64,000 bases of DNA from JAVJST01 sp040219295 (GTDB lineage Bacteria > Pseudomonadota > Alphaproteobacteria > Rhodospirillales > Casp-alpha2). The stretch is taken from assembly GCA_040219295.1 (NCBI GenBank), contig JAVJST010000005.1, positions 310,001-374,000 of the forward strand. Reading direction: 5' to 3'. Both the position numbers and the translations under genes were made by a program. Positions 37,514-46,391 of the stretch are shown here, one piece after another (position 1 is the stretch's first letter; every line of letters starts with the position of its first letter). The notes beneath the pieces were generated by a model, which saw only the letters and a program-made list of their open reading frames with translations, was not told the DNA's origin and made no database searches.

Positions 37514-38669
37514 AGGTGATCCGGTATACAGCACCCTGGCGGTCGTCGGAAACCAGCAACGACCCGTCGTCCAGCGGCTGGACATCGACCGGACGGCCCC
37601 AGGCGGCCCCGTTCGACTGCAGGAATCCGTCGGCGAAGAATTCGTAATCGCCGGTCGCGCGCCCGTTTTCGAAGCGAATACGGACGACCCGGTAGCCGTC
37701 CGGGATCGTTCGGTTCCACGAACCGTGCTGGGCGACGAAGGCGTCGCCGGTGTAATCCGCGGGGAACATGCCGCCCTCATAAAAGCGGATGCCGAGCGAA
37801 GCAACGTGCGCGCCGAAGGCGACGACGGGAAACGTCGCCTCTCGCGGCAGGGGGGCGTCCTCGAACTCGTCGGTGCGGTGATCGCCGCCGCCGAACCAGG
37901 GGAAGCCGAACCAGCGACCCGGACCCGCGGCGTGGTTCAGTTCGTCGGGCGGGCTGTCGTCGCCCATGTTGTCGGCGCCATTGTCGGTGAAGTAGAGCTC
38001 GCCGGTCGCGGGATGGAAGTCGAGGCCGACGGAATTGCGCACGCCGGCGGCGTAGATCTCGGGTTGCCAGGTCACCGGATCGAAGCGCACGATGGTGCCT
38101 TCCAACCCGTTCGTCTCGCAGATGTTGCACGGGGCGCCGACGGCGACGAACAGGCCGCCGTCGGGACCAAAACGCGCATAGCGCCAGCCATGCCACGAAT
38201 CGTCGGGCAACGCGTCGAACAGCACCTCGGCCTCGGCGTCGCGGATGTCGTCGAGCGTCGGTCCCTTGAATCGGACCAGACGATGCTGCTCGGCGACGTA
38301 GAGGTAGCCGTCCTTCCAGGCGATGCCGTTGGGCGATTTCAGGTCGGTCTTCACGACCCGGACGATATCTGCACGGTAGTCCCGATCGTGGTCGACGATG
38401 GCGTGGATGCTCGAACCCCGCCGGTGACCGACGAACACGGCGTTGAGCTCCGGTACGGCGACCAGCGTTCGTGCCTCCTGCACGCGGGCGTAGATCTCGA
38501 TCTCGAAACCCGGCGGCAGGCTGACCATGTCATTGATGGATTGCGCCGTGGCCTGGCGCGTGCAGCCGCCGAGCAGGATCAGGCAGGCGAGGATGAGGGG
38601 GAGTGGTCGCCTCATGCCGGCACCGAGATCGCGGACGCCGGGCGTGATGACGCTGACGCGTTGTTCCAT
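37503..38669 (-). CDS. PQQ-dependent sugar (sorbosone-type) dehydrogenase-like lipoprotein
   Basis: A beta-propeller protein of the glucose/sorbosone dehydrogenase family. The preferred start (MEQRVSVITP) has GGGAGA upstream. An internal ATG 18 codons later gives a cleaner lipoprotein signal, MRRPLPLILACLILLGGC, with the lipobox cysteine after LGG. The propeller holds SPNGIAWKDGYLYVAE, DSWHGWRYARFGPDG, YAAGVRNSVGLDFHP, and a final AWGRPVDVQPLDDGSLLVSDD. Members oxidise sugars or alcohols with PQQ, or have lost catalysis. Its last 11 bases overlap eutB, making it the apparent first gene of the hydroxyectoine operon, which is not a known arrangement to me. Confidence 0.85.
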   Translation of the reverse strand: MEQRVSVITPGVRDLGAGMRRPLPLILACLILLGGCTRQATAQSINDMVSLPPGFEIEIYARVQEARTLVAVPELNAVFVGHRRGSSIHAIVDHDRDYRADIVRVVKTDLKSPNGIAWKDGYLYVAEQHRLVRFKGPTLDDIRDAEAEVLFDALPDDSWHGWRYARFGPDGGLFVAVGAPCNICETNGLEGTIVRFDPVTWQPEIYAAGVRNSVGLDFHPATGELYFTDNGADNMGDDSPPDELNHAAGPGRWFGFPWFGGGDHRTDEFEDAPLPREATFPVVAFGAHVASLGIRFYEGGMFPADYTGDAFVAQHGSWNRTIPDGYRVVRIRFENGRATGDYEFFADGFLQSNGAAWGRPVDVQPLDDGSLLVSDDRQGAVYRITYAE

Positions 38670-38712
38670 GACGTGTCTCCCTGCATTTCGCTTCTTGGGC
38701 AGAGTATAGCCG

Positions 38713-39207
38713 TTACTCTTCGCCTTTCGCGACCGGTCGGGAATATCGGGTCTCGGTGTCCCATGGGAAATGGACCCATGTCGCCTGCGGCACGTCGTGC
38801 ACGAACAGGTCGGTCGCGTCCAAGCCATCCGGTTTGGCGTAGACCGTCGCGATGTAGGCTTTCGGCAGCAGGCGGCGTGTCTCCCGCGCGGTGCGCCCGG
38901 AATCGACCAGGTCGTCGATCACCAGCCAGCCCTCGCCGTCGGCCGCGACGGCATCGGCCGGCAGCTTGAGGATCGCGAGCTCACCGGCGTCGGTTTCGTC
39001 GTAGCTGGCGATGCACAGTGTATCGATGACCCGGATCTCGAGTTCGCGCGCGATGATGGCGGCCGGGACCAGGCCGCCCCGGGTCAGCGCGACGATACCC
39101 TTCCACGGCCCCAACTCGAACAGGCGATGAACCATGTGCCGGGTGTCGCGATGCACCTCGGCCCAACTGACGATCAATTCCTTGCTGGGTCCCGCCTGCT
39201 CGGCCAT
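38713..39207 (-). CDS. gpt: Xanthine-guanine phosphoribosyltransferase
   Basis: Salvages xanthine and guanine by transfer to PRPP. The 164 residues start with a conserved helix (SWAEVHRDTRHMVHRLFEL). They carry GIVALTRGGLVPA, the PRPP-binding loop WLVIDDLVDSGRTA, the flexible-loop segment YDETDAGEL, and the C-terminal TWVHFPWDTE typical of the proteobacterial Gpt. It is 44 bases upstream of the lipoprotein gene on the same strand, so transcription could continue into the eut-like operon, but no functional link is apparent. Confidence 0.94.
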   Translation of the reverse strand: MAEQAGPSKELIVSWAEVHRDTRHMVHRLFELGPWKGIVALTRGGLVPAAIIARELEIRVIDTLCIASYDETDAGELAILKLPADAVAADGEGWLVIDDLVDSGRTARETRRLLPKAYIATVYAKPDGLDATDLFVHDVPQATWVHFPWDTETRYSRPVAKGEE

Positions 39208-39298
39208 GGCATTCTCCTATGTCCCGTGTTGGCCAATGGAGCCACATGGCGGGCTTTGCTACAAGTAGGGCTCGACCGGAATTTGGAAGGAACCGCCG

Positions 39299-40891
39299 AT
39301 GCGTCCGACACCCCGCGCCACACGTGGCGCCGTCACCAGCCCCCACCATCTCGCGTCCGAGGCCGGGCTCTCGGTCCTGCGCGACGGCGGCAATGCCATC
39401 GAGGCCTGTATTGCCGCGGCGGCGACCGTCGCGGTCGTCTACCCGCACATGAACTCCATCGGCGGCGATGCGTTCTGGCTGATCGGCGACCGGGACGGCG
39501 GTGTGCGCGGCATCGATGCCTCGGGCCGGGGCGGCCGGGGGGTGACCCGCGAGGCGTACCTCGAGCAGGGCCTCTCGCAGGTGCCCCGGCGCGGTCCGAT
39601 GTCGGCCTGCACGGTGGCCGGGACGATTTCCGGCTGGGCCCGGGCGCTCGCGGTTTCGGCGTCCTGGGGCGGCAGGCTGCCGTTGTCCCGGCTGCTCGAG
39701 GACGCGATCCACTATGCCCGGAACGGCGTGCCGGTGGCCGACGATCTGGCCCGCGTGACCGGGACCGAGGACGGCGACCTTCTGGCCTCGCCCGGCTTTG
39801 CCGAGGCGTTTCGCCGTGCCGGCGCCGGGCTCGCCCCGGGTGAGGTGCTGTTCCAGAAAGACCTTGCCAATTCGCTCGAGACACTGGGGCGCAACGGCCT
39901 CGACGACTTCTACACCGGTGAGTTGGCCGCGGCGCTGGCCGACGGTTTCGCCAAGACCGGCATGCCGCTGACGGCTGAGGACCTCGGTGCGCACAGCTGC
40001 GTCGACACGGACCCGATCAGCGTCGAGACGTCGGCCGGGACCGTCTACAACTTGCCGCCGCCGACACAGGGACTGGCCTCGGTCATGATCCTGGGGCTCT
40101 ACGACCGCATGGTCGCGGACACCGGCGAAAGCTTCGATCACCACCACCGGCTGATCGAAGCGGTCAAACGGTCGTTCATCGTCCGAAACCGGGAGATCGG
40201 CGATCCGGATCATCTACGCAACGAGCCGGCCACCTTCCTGCAGTCGGGCTATCTCGACGAACTCGCCCGAGACATCGACCCCGCCCGCGCCATGCCGTGG
40301 ACGTGGCCGCGCAACGACGGTGATACCATCTGGCTGGCGACCATGGACGGCGAAGGTCGCGGCGTCAGTTTCATTCAGTCGCTCTACTTCGGTTTCGGCT
40401 CGGGCGTCGTTGTGCCCGGCACCGGCATCGTCTGGCAGAACCGGGGTGCGGGATTCTCCATGGACCCGGACTCGGTCAGCGCCATCGGCCCGGGCCGCAA
40501 GCCGTTCCACACCCTCAACCCGGCACTGGCACGCCTCAGCGACGGCAGGCTGATGGTCTACGGCACCCGGGGCGCCGACGCGCAACCCCAGGTTCAGGCC
40601 CAGATCTTCACCCGCCACGCGATCCACGGTATGCCGCTGCAGCAGGCACTCGATGCGCCGCGCTGGGTCCAGGGCCGCACGCAGGTGCACGACGACGATT
40701 TCGACCTGCTCGTGGAGAACCGGTTCGACGATGCCCTCGTCGACCGGCTGCGCAAGGCCGGTCATGTGGTTCAGATGACCGATGCGTTCGATCCGAGCAC
40801 GGGCCACGCGGGCGCGCTGACATGGGCGCCGAGCGGTGTGATCGAGGGAGCGTCGGACCCGCGCAGCGACGGCAGCGTCGCCGCGTTTTGA
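39299..40891 (+). CDS. Gamma-glutamyltransferase family protein, cytoplasmic
   Basis: A 530-residue Ntn-hydrolase of the GGT superfamily with no signal peptide. The N-terminus SPHHLASEAGLSVLRDGGNAIEA matches the family. The likely autocatalytic Thr is in GDTIWLATMDGEG, where the usual TTH is reduced to a single Thr. PPPTQGLASV replaces PPSSGG, which marks the YwrD-like or cephalosporin-acylase-like branch, not classical glutathione GGT. An AAGGAA lies just before the ATG. It is divergent from gpt and ends at a bidirectional terminator. The substrate could be a gamma-glutamyl or acyl compound. Confidence 0.88.
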   Translation: MRPTPRATRGAVTSPHHLASEAGLSVLRDGGNAIEACIAAAATVAVVYPHMNSIGGDAFWLIGDRDGGVRGIDASGRGGRGVTREAYLEQGLSQVPRRGPMSACTVAGTISGWARALAVSASWGGRLPLSRLLEDAIHYARNGVPVADDLARVTGTEDGDLLASPGFAEAFRRAGAGLAPGEVLFQKDLANSLETLGRNGLDDFYTGELAAALADGFAKTGMPLTAEDLGAHSCVDTDPISVETSAGTVYNLPPPTQGLASVMILGLYDRMVADTGESFDHHHRLIEAVKRSFIVRNREIGDPDHLRNEPATFLQSGYLDELARDIDPARAMPWTWPRNDGDTIWLATMDGEGRGVSFIQSLYFGFGSGVVVPGTGIVWQNRGAGFSMDPDSVSAIGPGRKPFHTLNPALARLSDGRLMVYGTRGADAQPQVQAQIFTRHAIHGMPLQQALDAPRWVQGRTQVHDDDFDLLVENRFDDALVDRLRKAGHVVQMTDAFDPSTGHAGALTWAPSGVIEGASDPRSDGSVAAF

Positions 40892-40916
40892 TCTCGCCGC
40901 CGGGCGGCAGAAACAG

Positions 40917-40947
40917 AAAGGGCGCTCATCTGAGCGCCCTTTTCGTT
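40917..40947. terminator. Bidirectional intrinsic terminator
   Basis: AAAGGGCGCTCA and TGAGCGCCCTTT form perfect 12-base arms around two bases, with T-rich sequence on the plus side and a matching A-rich run (AAACAGAAAG) on the other. It lies between the convergent GGT-like and lipoprotein genes and should stop transcription from both. Confidence 0.9.
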
Positions 40948-40966
40948 ATCCGGATGTTGCCGCAGA

Positions 40967-42124
40967 TCAGCGGATGTAAAGGTGCACTTCGTTGACCCGG
41001 GCAGTGTCCTGCATCTTCGAAGAGATGGCGACGCGTGACGGCGGCAGGCCCATGTCGACCAGCGACCGCAGCACGTTCTCCGCGTTGCGGCGCGACTTCG
41101 ACGAATTGATCGCGGCCTTGGCTTCGTCGTTGGTGGCGGGCGCCACGGCGACGAGATCGAACACCGCGTCGGGGCGGCGCTCAAGCGCCTTGGATACCGC
41201 GTTGAACAGGGCCTGTTCATAGGGAACCGTGGTACGGTCGAAGCGGATCACCACCAGCGGGCGGCGGCCCGTCGTGTCGACCGGTGCGCCGGCGACGTTG
41301 GCGTTGCGGCCGGCCGCGGCGGATGCCATCGCCTGGTTGACCAGGCTGACACCGTAGATCTCACCCGACTTGATGCCGGCGGCGAGCAGGTTGAGGTTCG
41401 AGCGTTCCGTCGCGACGTAGGAGGTCTGGCGGCGAACGTCCTCGGTGACTTCCTTCAGCAGGCGTTCGATCAGCACGACAGTGCGGTTGACCTCGTCCTG
41501 CAGGATGGCGAGCTGGCGATGGTCCTCGTCGACGGCGCCCGACACGCCAAAGGCGGCGGATGCGGACTCGGCGAGAAACGCCGACATGGACGAATCGTTG
41601 GCAACGCCCTGGGCGAGCTGGTTGAGCGTCGAAACGTCATCCTCGATCTGATCGAGGTCGCTCTGCGCGTTGTTGAACTGCTGCACCAGGATCGGGTTGC
41701 CCGGCGTGGTGCCGACCTGCAGCCGAGCGTTCATCGCGGCGAGCGCGTTATGGTAACGCTGCGAGTCGGCAATGATCTTGCCGCGGGTTTCCTGGAGAAT
41801 GCCGTTGTGCCGCGCGATCGCGCCCTGAAGCGCGGAAAGTTCCTGGCGGAGCTCGACGACCTTTTCGCCGACGAAGGTGCCGGTCGGCTGGCCCGGCGTC
41901 ACGTTGAGCGGCTGGAACGTCTGCGTACCGAGCTGGGGTTGGGAGCTGACGTTAACCGCCGGCTGCTGCGCCGTTTCGGTCCGCGCGGCCGCCTCCGCTT
42001 CGGTCGCGGTGCCGGCAGGGTCTTCGCCCGTCAGCGACGGCCACAGCGACTCGTCGGCGAAGGAACAGCCGGAAACCAGCAGGACCCCGCCCAGAAGCGC
42101 TCCGTGAAACTTCTTCATGCCCAT
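40967..42124 (-). CDS. Lipoprotein with C-terminal OmpA-like domain and central coiled coil
   Basis: A 385-residue envelope protein. The signal ends in a lipobox (LGGVLLVSGC, cysteine at residue 20), followed by a low-complexity Ala/Thr/Gln region. A long helical, probably coiled-coil region spans about 90-260 (VVELRQELSALQGAIARHN ... LIERLLKEVTEDVRRQ). The C-terminal 110 residues look like an OmpA-type domain, with VVIRFDRTTVPYEQALFNAV and SKSRRNAENVLRSL. It probably links the outer membrane to peptidoglycan, or acts as a scaffold. The start may be two codons later (MKKFHGALL). A candidate promoter lies about 140 bases upstream. Confidence 0.8.
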   Translation of the reverse strand: MGMKKFHGALLGGVLLVSGCSFADESLWPSLTGEDPAGTATEAEAAARTETAQQPAVNVSSQPQLGTQTFQPLNVTPGQPTGTFVGEKVVELRQELSALQGAIARHNGILQETRGKIIADSQRYHNALAAMNARLQVGTTPGNPILVQQFNNAQSDLDQIEDDVSTLNQLAQGVANDSSMSAFLAESASAAFGVSGAVDEDHRQLAILQDEVNRTVVLIERLLKEVTEDVRRQTSYVATERSNLNLLAAGIKSGEIYGVSLVNQAMASAAAGRNANVAGAPVDTTGRRPLVVIRFDRTTVPYEQALFNAVSKALERRPDAVFDLVAVAPATNDEAKAAINSSKSRRNAENVLRSLVDMGLPPSRVAISSKMQDTARVNEVHLYIR

Positions 42125-42556
42125 GAAAAAACCCAGCCCCTAAATTTTCGTCTGCCGCCAGTCTCAGAATCGTTGGCGCAGACCATTTTTCGGTCGGCGA
42201 TCGCCCGGAAACAGCCGATCCTTCTGAAAGGCCGCGTAGACCCCCCCGATGTTATTCGTAAGAATACTACTGAAAGGGCCACGAGGCGACAAGTTCCCAT
42301 TTTTACAGCGATTTGCAACACTTATCGCCTTGAAGGGTTAACAAAATCATAGTTCGGCGCTTGCATCGACGCCGGTCCCGCCGGCGGTTGCAGAGGCTCG
42401 GTTCGGCGCGCCGGGCGGGTTGGTTCGGCGAACGGGACAAAGTGCCCTTTCACGCCTTGCCATCACGGTTCGGCTGGAGTAGTTTCCCGCGTCCTGAACG
42501 GGGCGGCCCGGCCGCAAACGCCCACGGAGCCCCGTTCACCGCTGTCTCAGCGGTCT
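42125..42556. other. 432-base region without a gene
   Basis: No convincing coding sequence is seen. The half next to the lipoprotein gene holds its probable promoter and a run of seven C. The other half is GC-rich and includes CGGGGCGGCCCGGCC, and leads to the tRNA gene; it may carry the tRNA promoter, but no clear hexamers were found. Confidence 0.5.
42264..42292 (-). promoter_or_regulatory. Candidate promoter of the OmpA-like lipoprotein gene
   Basis: On the minus strand TTGTCG is followed after 17 bases by TAGTAT. The spacing is ideal and the hexamers are fair matches to sigma70 consensus. The leader to the lipoprotein start would be about 130-140 bases. Confidence 0.4.
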
Positions 42557-42633
42557 GCGCCCGTAGCTCAACTGGATAGAGCGTCTGACTACGGATCAGG
42601 AGGTTGGGGGTTCGAATCCTCCCGGGCGCGCCA
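42557..42633 (+). tRNA. tRNA-Arg (anticodon ACG)
   Basis: A complete cloverleaf of 77 bases including an encoded CCA. The acceptor arms GCGCCCG and CGGGCGC pair fully. The D arm is GCTC/GAGC. The anticodon arm TCTGA/TCAGG has one G-U pair and a 7-base loop CTACGGA, giving ACG. The T arm is GGGGG/CCTCC with loop TTCGAAT. No integrase gene or attachment-site repeat is near it. Confidence 0.97.
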
Positions 42634-42830
42634 TCCGCTTTCCAAGAAGCCGACGTTTGAACGATCAGCACTCAGGAGCCCGGGTCGGCGCCCGCGTCGG
42701 TGGCGTCGGGAACGGCATCCATGCGGCCAGCCCGAACTGAGCGAACCGCCCGGGACGGTCCGTCGTTCACTGAACTTGCCCGGTGCCCTCGCCGGTCATA
42801 ACCTCGGCCGATATCAACTTGGGGGACACG

Positions 42831-44519
42831 ATGGCGAACAATCGCAATAACACGGACAGGCACAATGCCCGTGAAGTCCGCGCTCCGCGCGGCGCCGAAC
42901 TGACTTGCCGTTCCTGGATGACCGAGGCGCCGTACCGGATGATCATGAACAATCTCGACCCGGAGGTCGCCGAGGCGCCGCACGAGCTTGTCGTCTACGG
43001 CGGGATCGGACGCGCGGCGCGGACATGGAGCGACTTCGACCGGATCACCTCGGCACTCGAGGGGCTGAGCGAGGACGAAACCCTGCTGGTCCAGTCGGGA
43101 AAACCGGTCGGCATCTTCAAGACCCACGCGGACGCGCCCCGCGTGCTGATCGCCAATTCGAACCTCGTGCCGCACTGGGCGACTTGGGCGCACTTCAACG
43201 AACTCGATCGCAAGGGTCTGATGATGTACGGCCAGATGACGGCGGGGTCGTGGATTTACATCGGGACCCAGGGGATCGTCCAGGGCACCTACGAGACGTT
43301 CGCCGAGGCTGGTCGCCAGCACTACGGCGGCGACCTCAAGGGCAAGTGGATCCTGACCGCCGGTCTCGGCGGCATGGGCGGCGCCCAGCCGCTGGCCGCC
43401 GTGTTCGCCGGCGCCTGCTGCCTCGCCGTCGAGTGCGACGAGGACCGCATCGATTTCCGCATCCGCACGCGTTACCTCGACGAGAAGGCGACGACGCTCG
43501 ACGAAGCGCTCGCCAAGATCGAGGCGTGGACCGCCGCCGGCGAAGCCAAGAGCGTCGGCCTGCTCGGCAATGCCGCCGACATCTACCCGGAACTCGTGAA
43601 ACGCGGGGTCAGGCCCGACATCGTCACCGACCAGACATCGGCCCACGACCCGGTCAACGGGTACCTGCCGTCGGGCTGGACCGTCGCCGAATGGCGCGAG
43701 AAGCGGACGTCCGATCCGGCCGCCGTCGAGGCCGCGGCACGGGCCTCGATGAAGGTGCATGTGCAGGCCATGCTCGATTTCTGGGATGCCGGCATTCCGA
43801 CGCTCGACTACGGCAACAACATCCGCCAGGTCGCCAAGGAAGAGGGCCTCGAGAACGCGTTTGCTTTCCCCGGGTTCGTTCCGGCCTACATCCGCCCGCT
43901 GTTCTGCCGCGGCGTCGGGCCGTTCCGCTGGTGCGCGTTGTCGGGCGACCCGGAGGACATCTACAGGACCGACGCCAAGGTCAAGGAGCTGATGCCCGAC
44001 GACGAGCATCTGCACAACTGGCTCGACATGGCGCGCGAACGCATCGCCTTTCAGGGATTGCCGGCGCGGATCTGCTGGGTCGGGCTCGGCGACCGCCACC
44101 GGCTCGGGCTCGCTTTCAACGAGATGGTGCGCTCCGGCGAGCTCAAGGCGCCGGTGGTCATCGGCCGCGATCATCTCGATTCCGGTTCGGTCGCGTCGCC
44201 CAACCGCGAGACCGAGGCCATGAAGGACGGCTCCGACGCGGTGTCCGACTGGCCGTTGCTGAACGCGCTCCTGAACACAGCGAGCGGCGCGACCTGGGTG
44301 TCGCTGCATCACGGCGGCGGCGTCGGCATGGGCTTCAGTCAACATTCCGGCATGGTGATCTGCTGCGACGGTTCCGACGACGCGGCCAGGCGCATCGAGC
44401 GCGTGCTGTGGAACGATCCGGCGACCGGCGTCATGCGCCATGCCGATGCCGGCTACGACATCGCCATCGACTGCGCCAAGGAACACGGCCTCCGGCTGCC
44501 CGGCATTCTGGGGTCATGA
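42831..44519 (+). CDS. hutU: Urocanate hydratase HutU
   Basis: Adds water to urocanate to form imidazolonepropionate in histidine breakdown, using tightly bound NAD+. The start with GGGGGAC just upstream gives 562 residues, the usual length. Signature regions include LDPEVAEAPHELVVYGGIGR, the NAD-binding TAGLGGMGGAQP, DQTSAHDP.NGYLP, and the active-site FCRGVGPFRW. The C-terminal HHGGGVGMGFSQHSG is also intact. hutH, hutI and hutG are not in the window, so this urocanase stands apart from a standard hut operon. Its stop overlaps the start of an FrhB-like iron-sulfur protein (ATGA). Confidence 0.97.
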   Translation: MANNRNNTDRHNAREVRAPRGAELTCRSWMTEAPYRMIMNNLDPEVAEAPHELVVYGGIGRAARTWSDFDRITSALEGLSEDETLLVQSGKPVGIFKTHADAPRVLIANSNLVPHWATWAHFNELDRKGLMMYGQMTAGSWIYIGTQGIVQGTYETFAEAGRQHYGGDLKGKWILTAGLGGMGGAQPLAAVFAGACCLAVECDEDRIDFRIRTRYLDEKATTLDEALAKIEAWTAAGEAKSVGLLGNAADIYPELVKRGVRPDIVTDQTSAHDPVNGYLPSGWTVAEWREKRTSDPAAVEAAARASMKVHVQAMLDFWDAGIPTLDYGNNIRQVAKEEGLENAFAFPGFVPAYIRPLFCRGVGPFRWCALSGDPEDIYRTDAKVKELMPDDEHLHNWLDMARERIAFQGLPARICWVGLGDRHRLGLAFNEMVRSGELKAPVVIGRDHLDSGSVASPNRETEAMKDGSDAVSDWPLLNALLNTASGATWVSLHHGGGVGMGFSQHSGMVICCDGSDDAARRIERVLWNDPATGVMRHADAGYDIAIDCAKEHGLRLPGILGS

Positions 44520-45805
44520 ACCCGGCGGCAGGCCCCGCCGGCCGCATGAACGCGATCTCCGAGCAGGGCCTCTGCATCGGCTGCGGGATCTGTCAGTCGA
44601 TTGCCGGCAAGGACCGGATCGTCATGGCCAAGGTGGCATCCGGCGATTTGCGGCCGGTCGTCGTCGGCGAGCTCGACGACGCGACAGTCGATCACGTCTA
44701 CGATGTATGCCCCGGCACCAGCGCACGCGGCATGGCGCCTGAGCGGATCGCTTCGGACACCGAGGTCGACAAGGTCTGGGGACCGTGGCGGCGCATGGTC
44801 GAGGCCTGGGCCGGCGACCCGGCCGTGCGCTTCGAGGGCTCGACCGGCGGCGTGCTGACGGCGCTCGCCCAGTACGTGCTGAGATCGAAACGCGTCGCCT
44901 TCATCCTGCACACGCGAACCTCCGACACCGACCCGGGCTTCGGTCAACAGCACTACAGCTACACCGAGGCCGACGTGCTGGCGGCGGCCGGGTCGCGTTA
45001 CGGCCCGACGGCGACGCTGGTGGACCTGGAGGACGCCCTGGCCAGGCACGAGCCGTTTGCCTTCATCGGCAAGCCCTGCGATCTGACGGCGCTCGGCAAC
45101 CAGGCGCGGCACGACCCGCGCATCGATACGCTGATCAAGTACCGCCTCGCCATGGTCTGCGGCGGTTTCATGCCGCCCGCCGCGCAGGACCGGATGCTGG
45201 AGGGCTACGGGATCGCGCCGGATCGCATTACAGCGCTGCGCTATCGCGGACGCGGTTGTCCGGGGCCGACGACGATCACCACGACGGACCGCGTGCACAC
45301 GCTCCACTATCTCGATTTCTGGGGCGAGGACTCGAGCCAGTGGAGCCTGCCGTTCCGCTGCAAGATCTGTCCCGACGGGATCGGCGAGCAGGCCGACATC
45401 GCGGCGTCCGACAACTGGCCCGGCGGGGCGCCGGACCGGGTCGAAAGCGAGACCGATCCCGGCACCAATATCGCCGTGGTGCGGACCCGGGCGGGCGAGG
45501 AACTGCTGGCGGCGGCCGTCGCCGACGGCGCGCTGGTGCTCGGTCGGGAAGAGACGCCGGAAACGCTCAGCGGCTATCAGCCGCATCAGGTGCGCAAGAA
45601 ATACTCGGCCTGGCCGCGGCTTGAAGGCCTCGGCGACGAAGGCTTCATCCGACCGCGTTACGAGGGTCTCCGGTTGGCCGAACTGGCGGCGGAACGGCCG
45701 GAGTCCGACAACGGGGCCCAGCGCCAAGGCACCCGCCGGCGGGTCCGCGACGGCAAGGTCGGCGAGCCGACGCCGCGTCTTGAAGTCGACCGGCGACAAT
45801 CGTAA
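44516..45805 (+). CDS. FrhB/FdhB-family iron-sulfur flavoprotein (F420 hydrogenase beta-subunit-like)
   Basis: A 429-residue protein of the coenzyme F420 hydrogenase/dehydrogenase beta-subunit family. The N-terminal cluster motif is CIGCGIC (C20, C23, C26) with a fourth cysteine at C65 in DVCPGT, fit for a 4Fe-4S cluster. The FrhB N-domain segment RFEGSTGGVLTALAQYVL and the C-domain motif FIGKPCDLTALGNQ are clear. Near residue 285 comes RCKICPDGIGEQADIAASD, the second cysteine site. F420 is not expected in this lineage; relatives such as BciB and HCAR reduce tetrapyrrole rings with ferredoxin. It is translationally coupled to hutU, so a role in urocanate or imidazolone chemistry is possible but unproven. 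Confidence 0.87.
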   Translation: MNPAAGPAGRMNAISEQGLCIGCGICQSIAGKDRIVMAKVASGDLRPVVVGELDDATVDHVYDVCPGTSARGMAPERIASDTEVDKVWGPWRRMVEAWAGDPAVRFEGSTGGVLTALAQYVLRSKRVAFILHTRTSDTDPGFGQQHYSYTEADVLAAAGSRYGPTATLVDLEDALARHEPFAFIGKPCDLTALGNQARHDPRIDTLIKYRLAMVCGGFMPPAAQDRMLEGYGIAPDRITALRYRGRGCPGPTTITTTDRVHTLHYLDFWGEDSSQWSLPFRCKICPDGIGEQADIAASDNWPGGAPDRVESETDPGTNIAVVRTRAGEELLAAAVADGALVLGREETPETLSGYQPHQVRKKYSAWPRLEGLGDEGFIRPRYEGLRLAELAAERPESDNGAQRQGTRRRVRDGKVGEPTPRLEVDRRQS

Positions 45806-45907
45806 GCTTGACCTTCGATGGAGATCGTTTGGCGGCACATGTGGTGTTCGTCGGCGTCTTTTTTTTTGGAAGGACCTTCCGGCCAGAACCGGACCGGGGA
45901 ACGTGAG

Positions 45908-46381
45908 ATGGACAAAGTACCGATGACTGCCCAGGGTTTCGCCGCCCTGGAAGCCGAGCTCAAGAACCTCAAGGGTGAGGAGCGCCCGGCCGTGATCAAG
46001 GCGATCGCTGAGGCCCGCGAGCATGGCGATCTTTCCGAAAATGCCGAGTATCACGCGGCGCGCGAGAAGCAGAGTTTTATCGAGGGGCGGATTGCCGAAC
46101 TTGAGGGCGTCATCGCCAGCGCCGACGTCATCGATCCTGCGTCGCTGAGCGGCGATACCATCCGCTTCGGCGCCACCGTCGTGATGTTCGACGAGAATGC
46201 GGAGAAGGACATCACCTACCAGATTGTCGGCAGCCACGAGGCCGACATTACGAAAGGCAAGCTGCCGATCACGTCGCCGCTGGCCAAGGGCCTGCTCGGC
46301 AAGACCGTCGGCGACGTCGTCGAGGTTCACGCGCCGGGCGGCGACAAGTCCTACGAGGTCGTCAGCGTCAGCTTCGCCTGA
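45908..46381 (+). CDS. greA: Transcription elongation factor GreA
   Basis: Rescues backtracked RNA polymerase by stimulating transcript cleavage. The 157 residues consist of an N-terminal coiled coil with the conserved tip EAREHGDLSENAEYHAA (D41 and E44 at the catalytic tip) and a C-terminal FKBP-like domain ending in SPLAKGLLGKTVGDVVEV. The ATG giving MDKVPMTAQG was selected; upstream in-frame sequence includes a T9 run and is not conserved. In rhizobia greA lies near lrp-trxB-lsrB. Here about 6.5 kb of other genes separate them. Confidence 0.97.
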   Translation: MDKVPMTAQGFAALEAELKNLKGEERPAVIKAIAEAREHGDLSENAEYHAAREKQSFIEGRIAELEGVIASADVIDPASLSGDTIRFGATVVMFDENAEKDITYQIVGSHEADITKGKLPITSPLAKGLLGKTVGDVVEVHAPGGDKSYEVVSVSFA

Positions 46382-46391
46382 GGCAAGCGCG

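Noticed and set aside
42557..42633. tRNA-Arg as an integration site of a genomic island
   Set aside because: No integrase, no repeat of the tRNA 3' end and no boundary change were found nearby.
42905..44515. Upstream extension of the FrhB frame through hutU
   Set aside because: The extension is out of frame with hutU and Arg-rich; the ATG overlapping the hutU stop starts exactly before the Cys cluster.
45850..45870. T9 run upstream of greA as a terminator
   Set aside because: No stable hairpin precedes it; GGAAGG-ACC-TTCC comes after the run, so it does not fit an intrinsic terminator.
42672..46330. Two long minus-strand frames opposite hutU and the FrhB-like gene (about 604 and 625 codons)
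   Set aside because: Both are shadows of real genes: composition is Arg, Gly and Val rich with no motif, and urocanase is beyond doubt.
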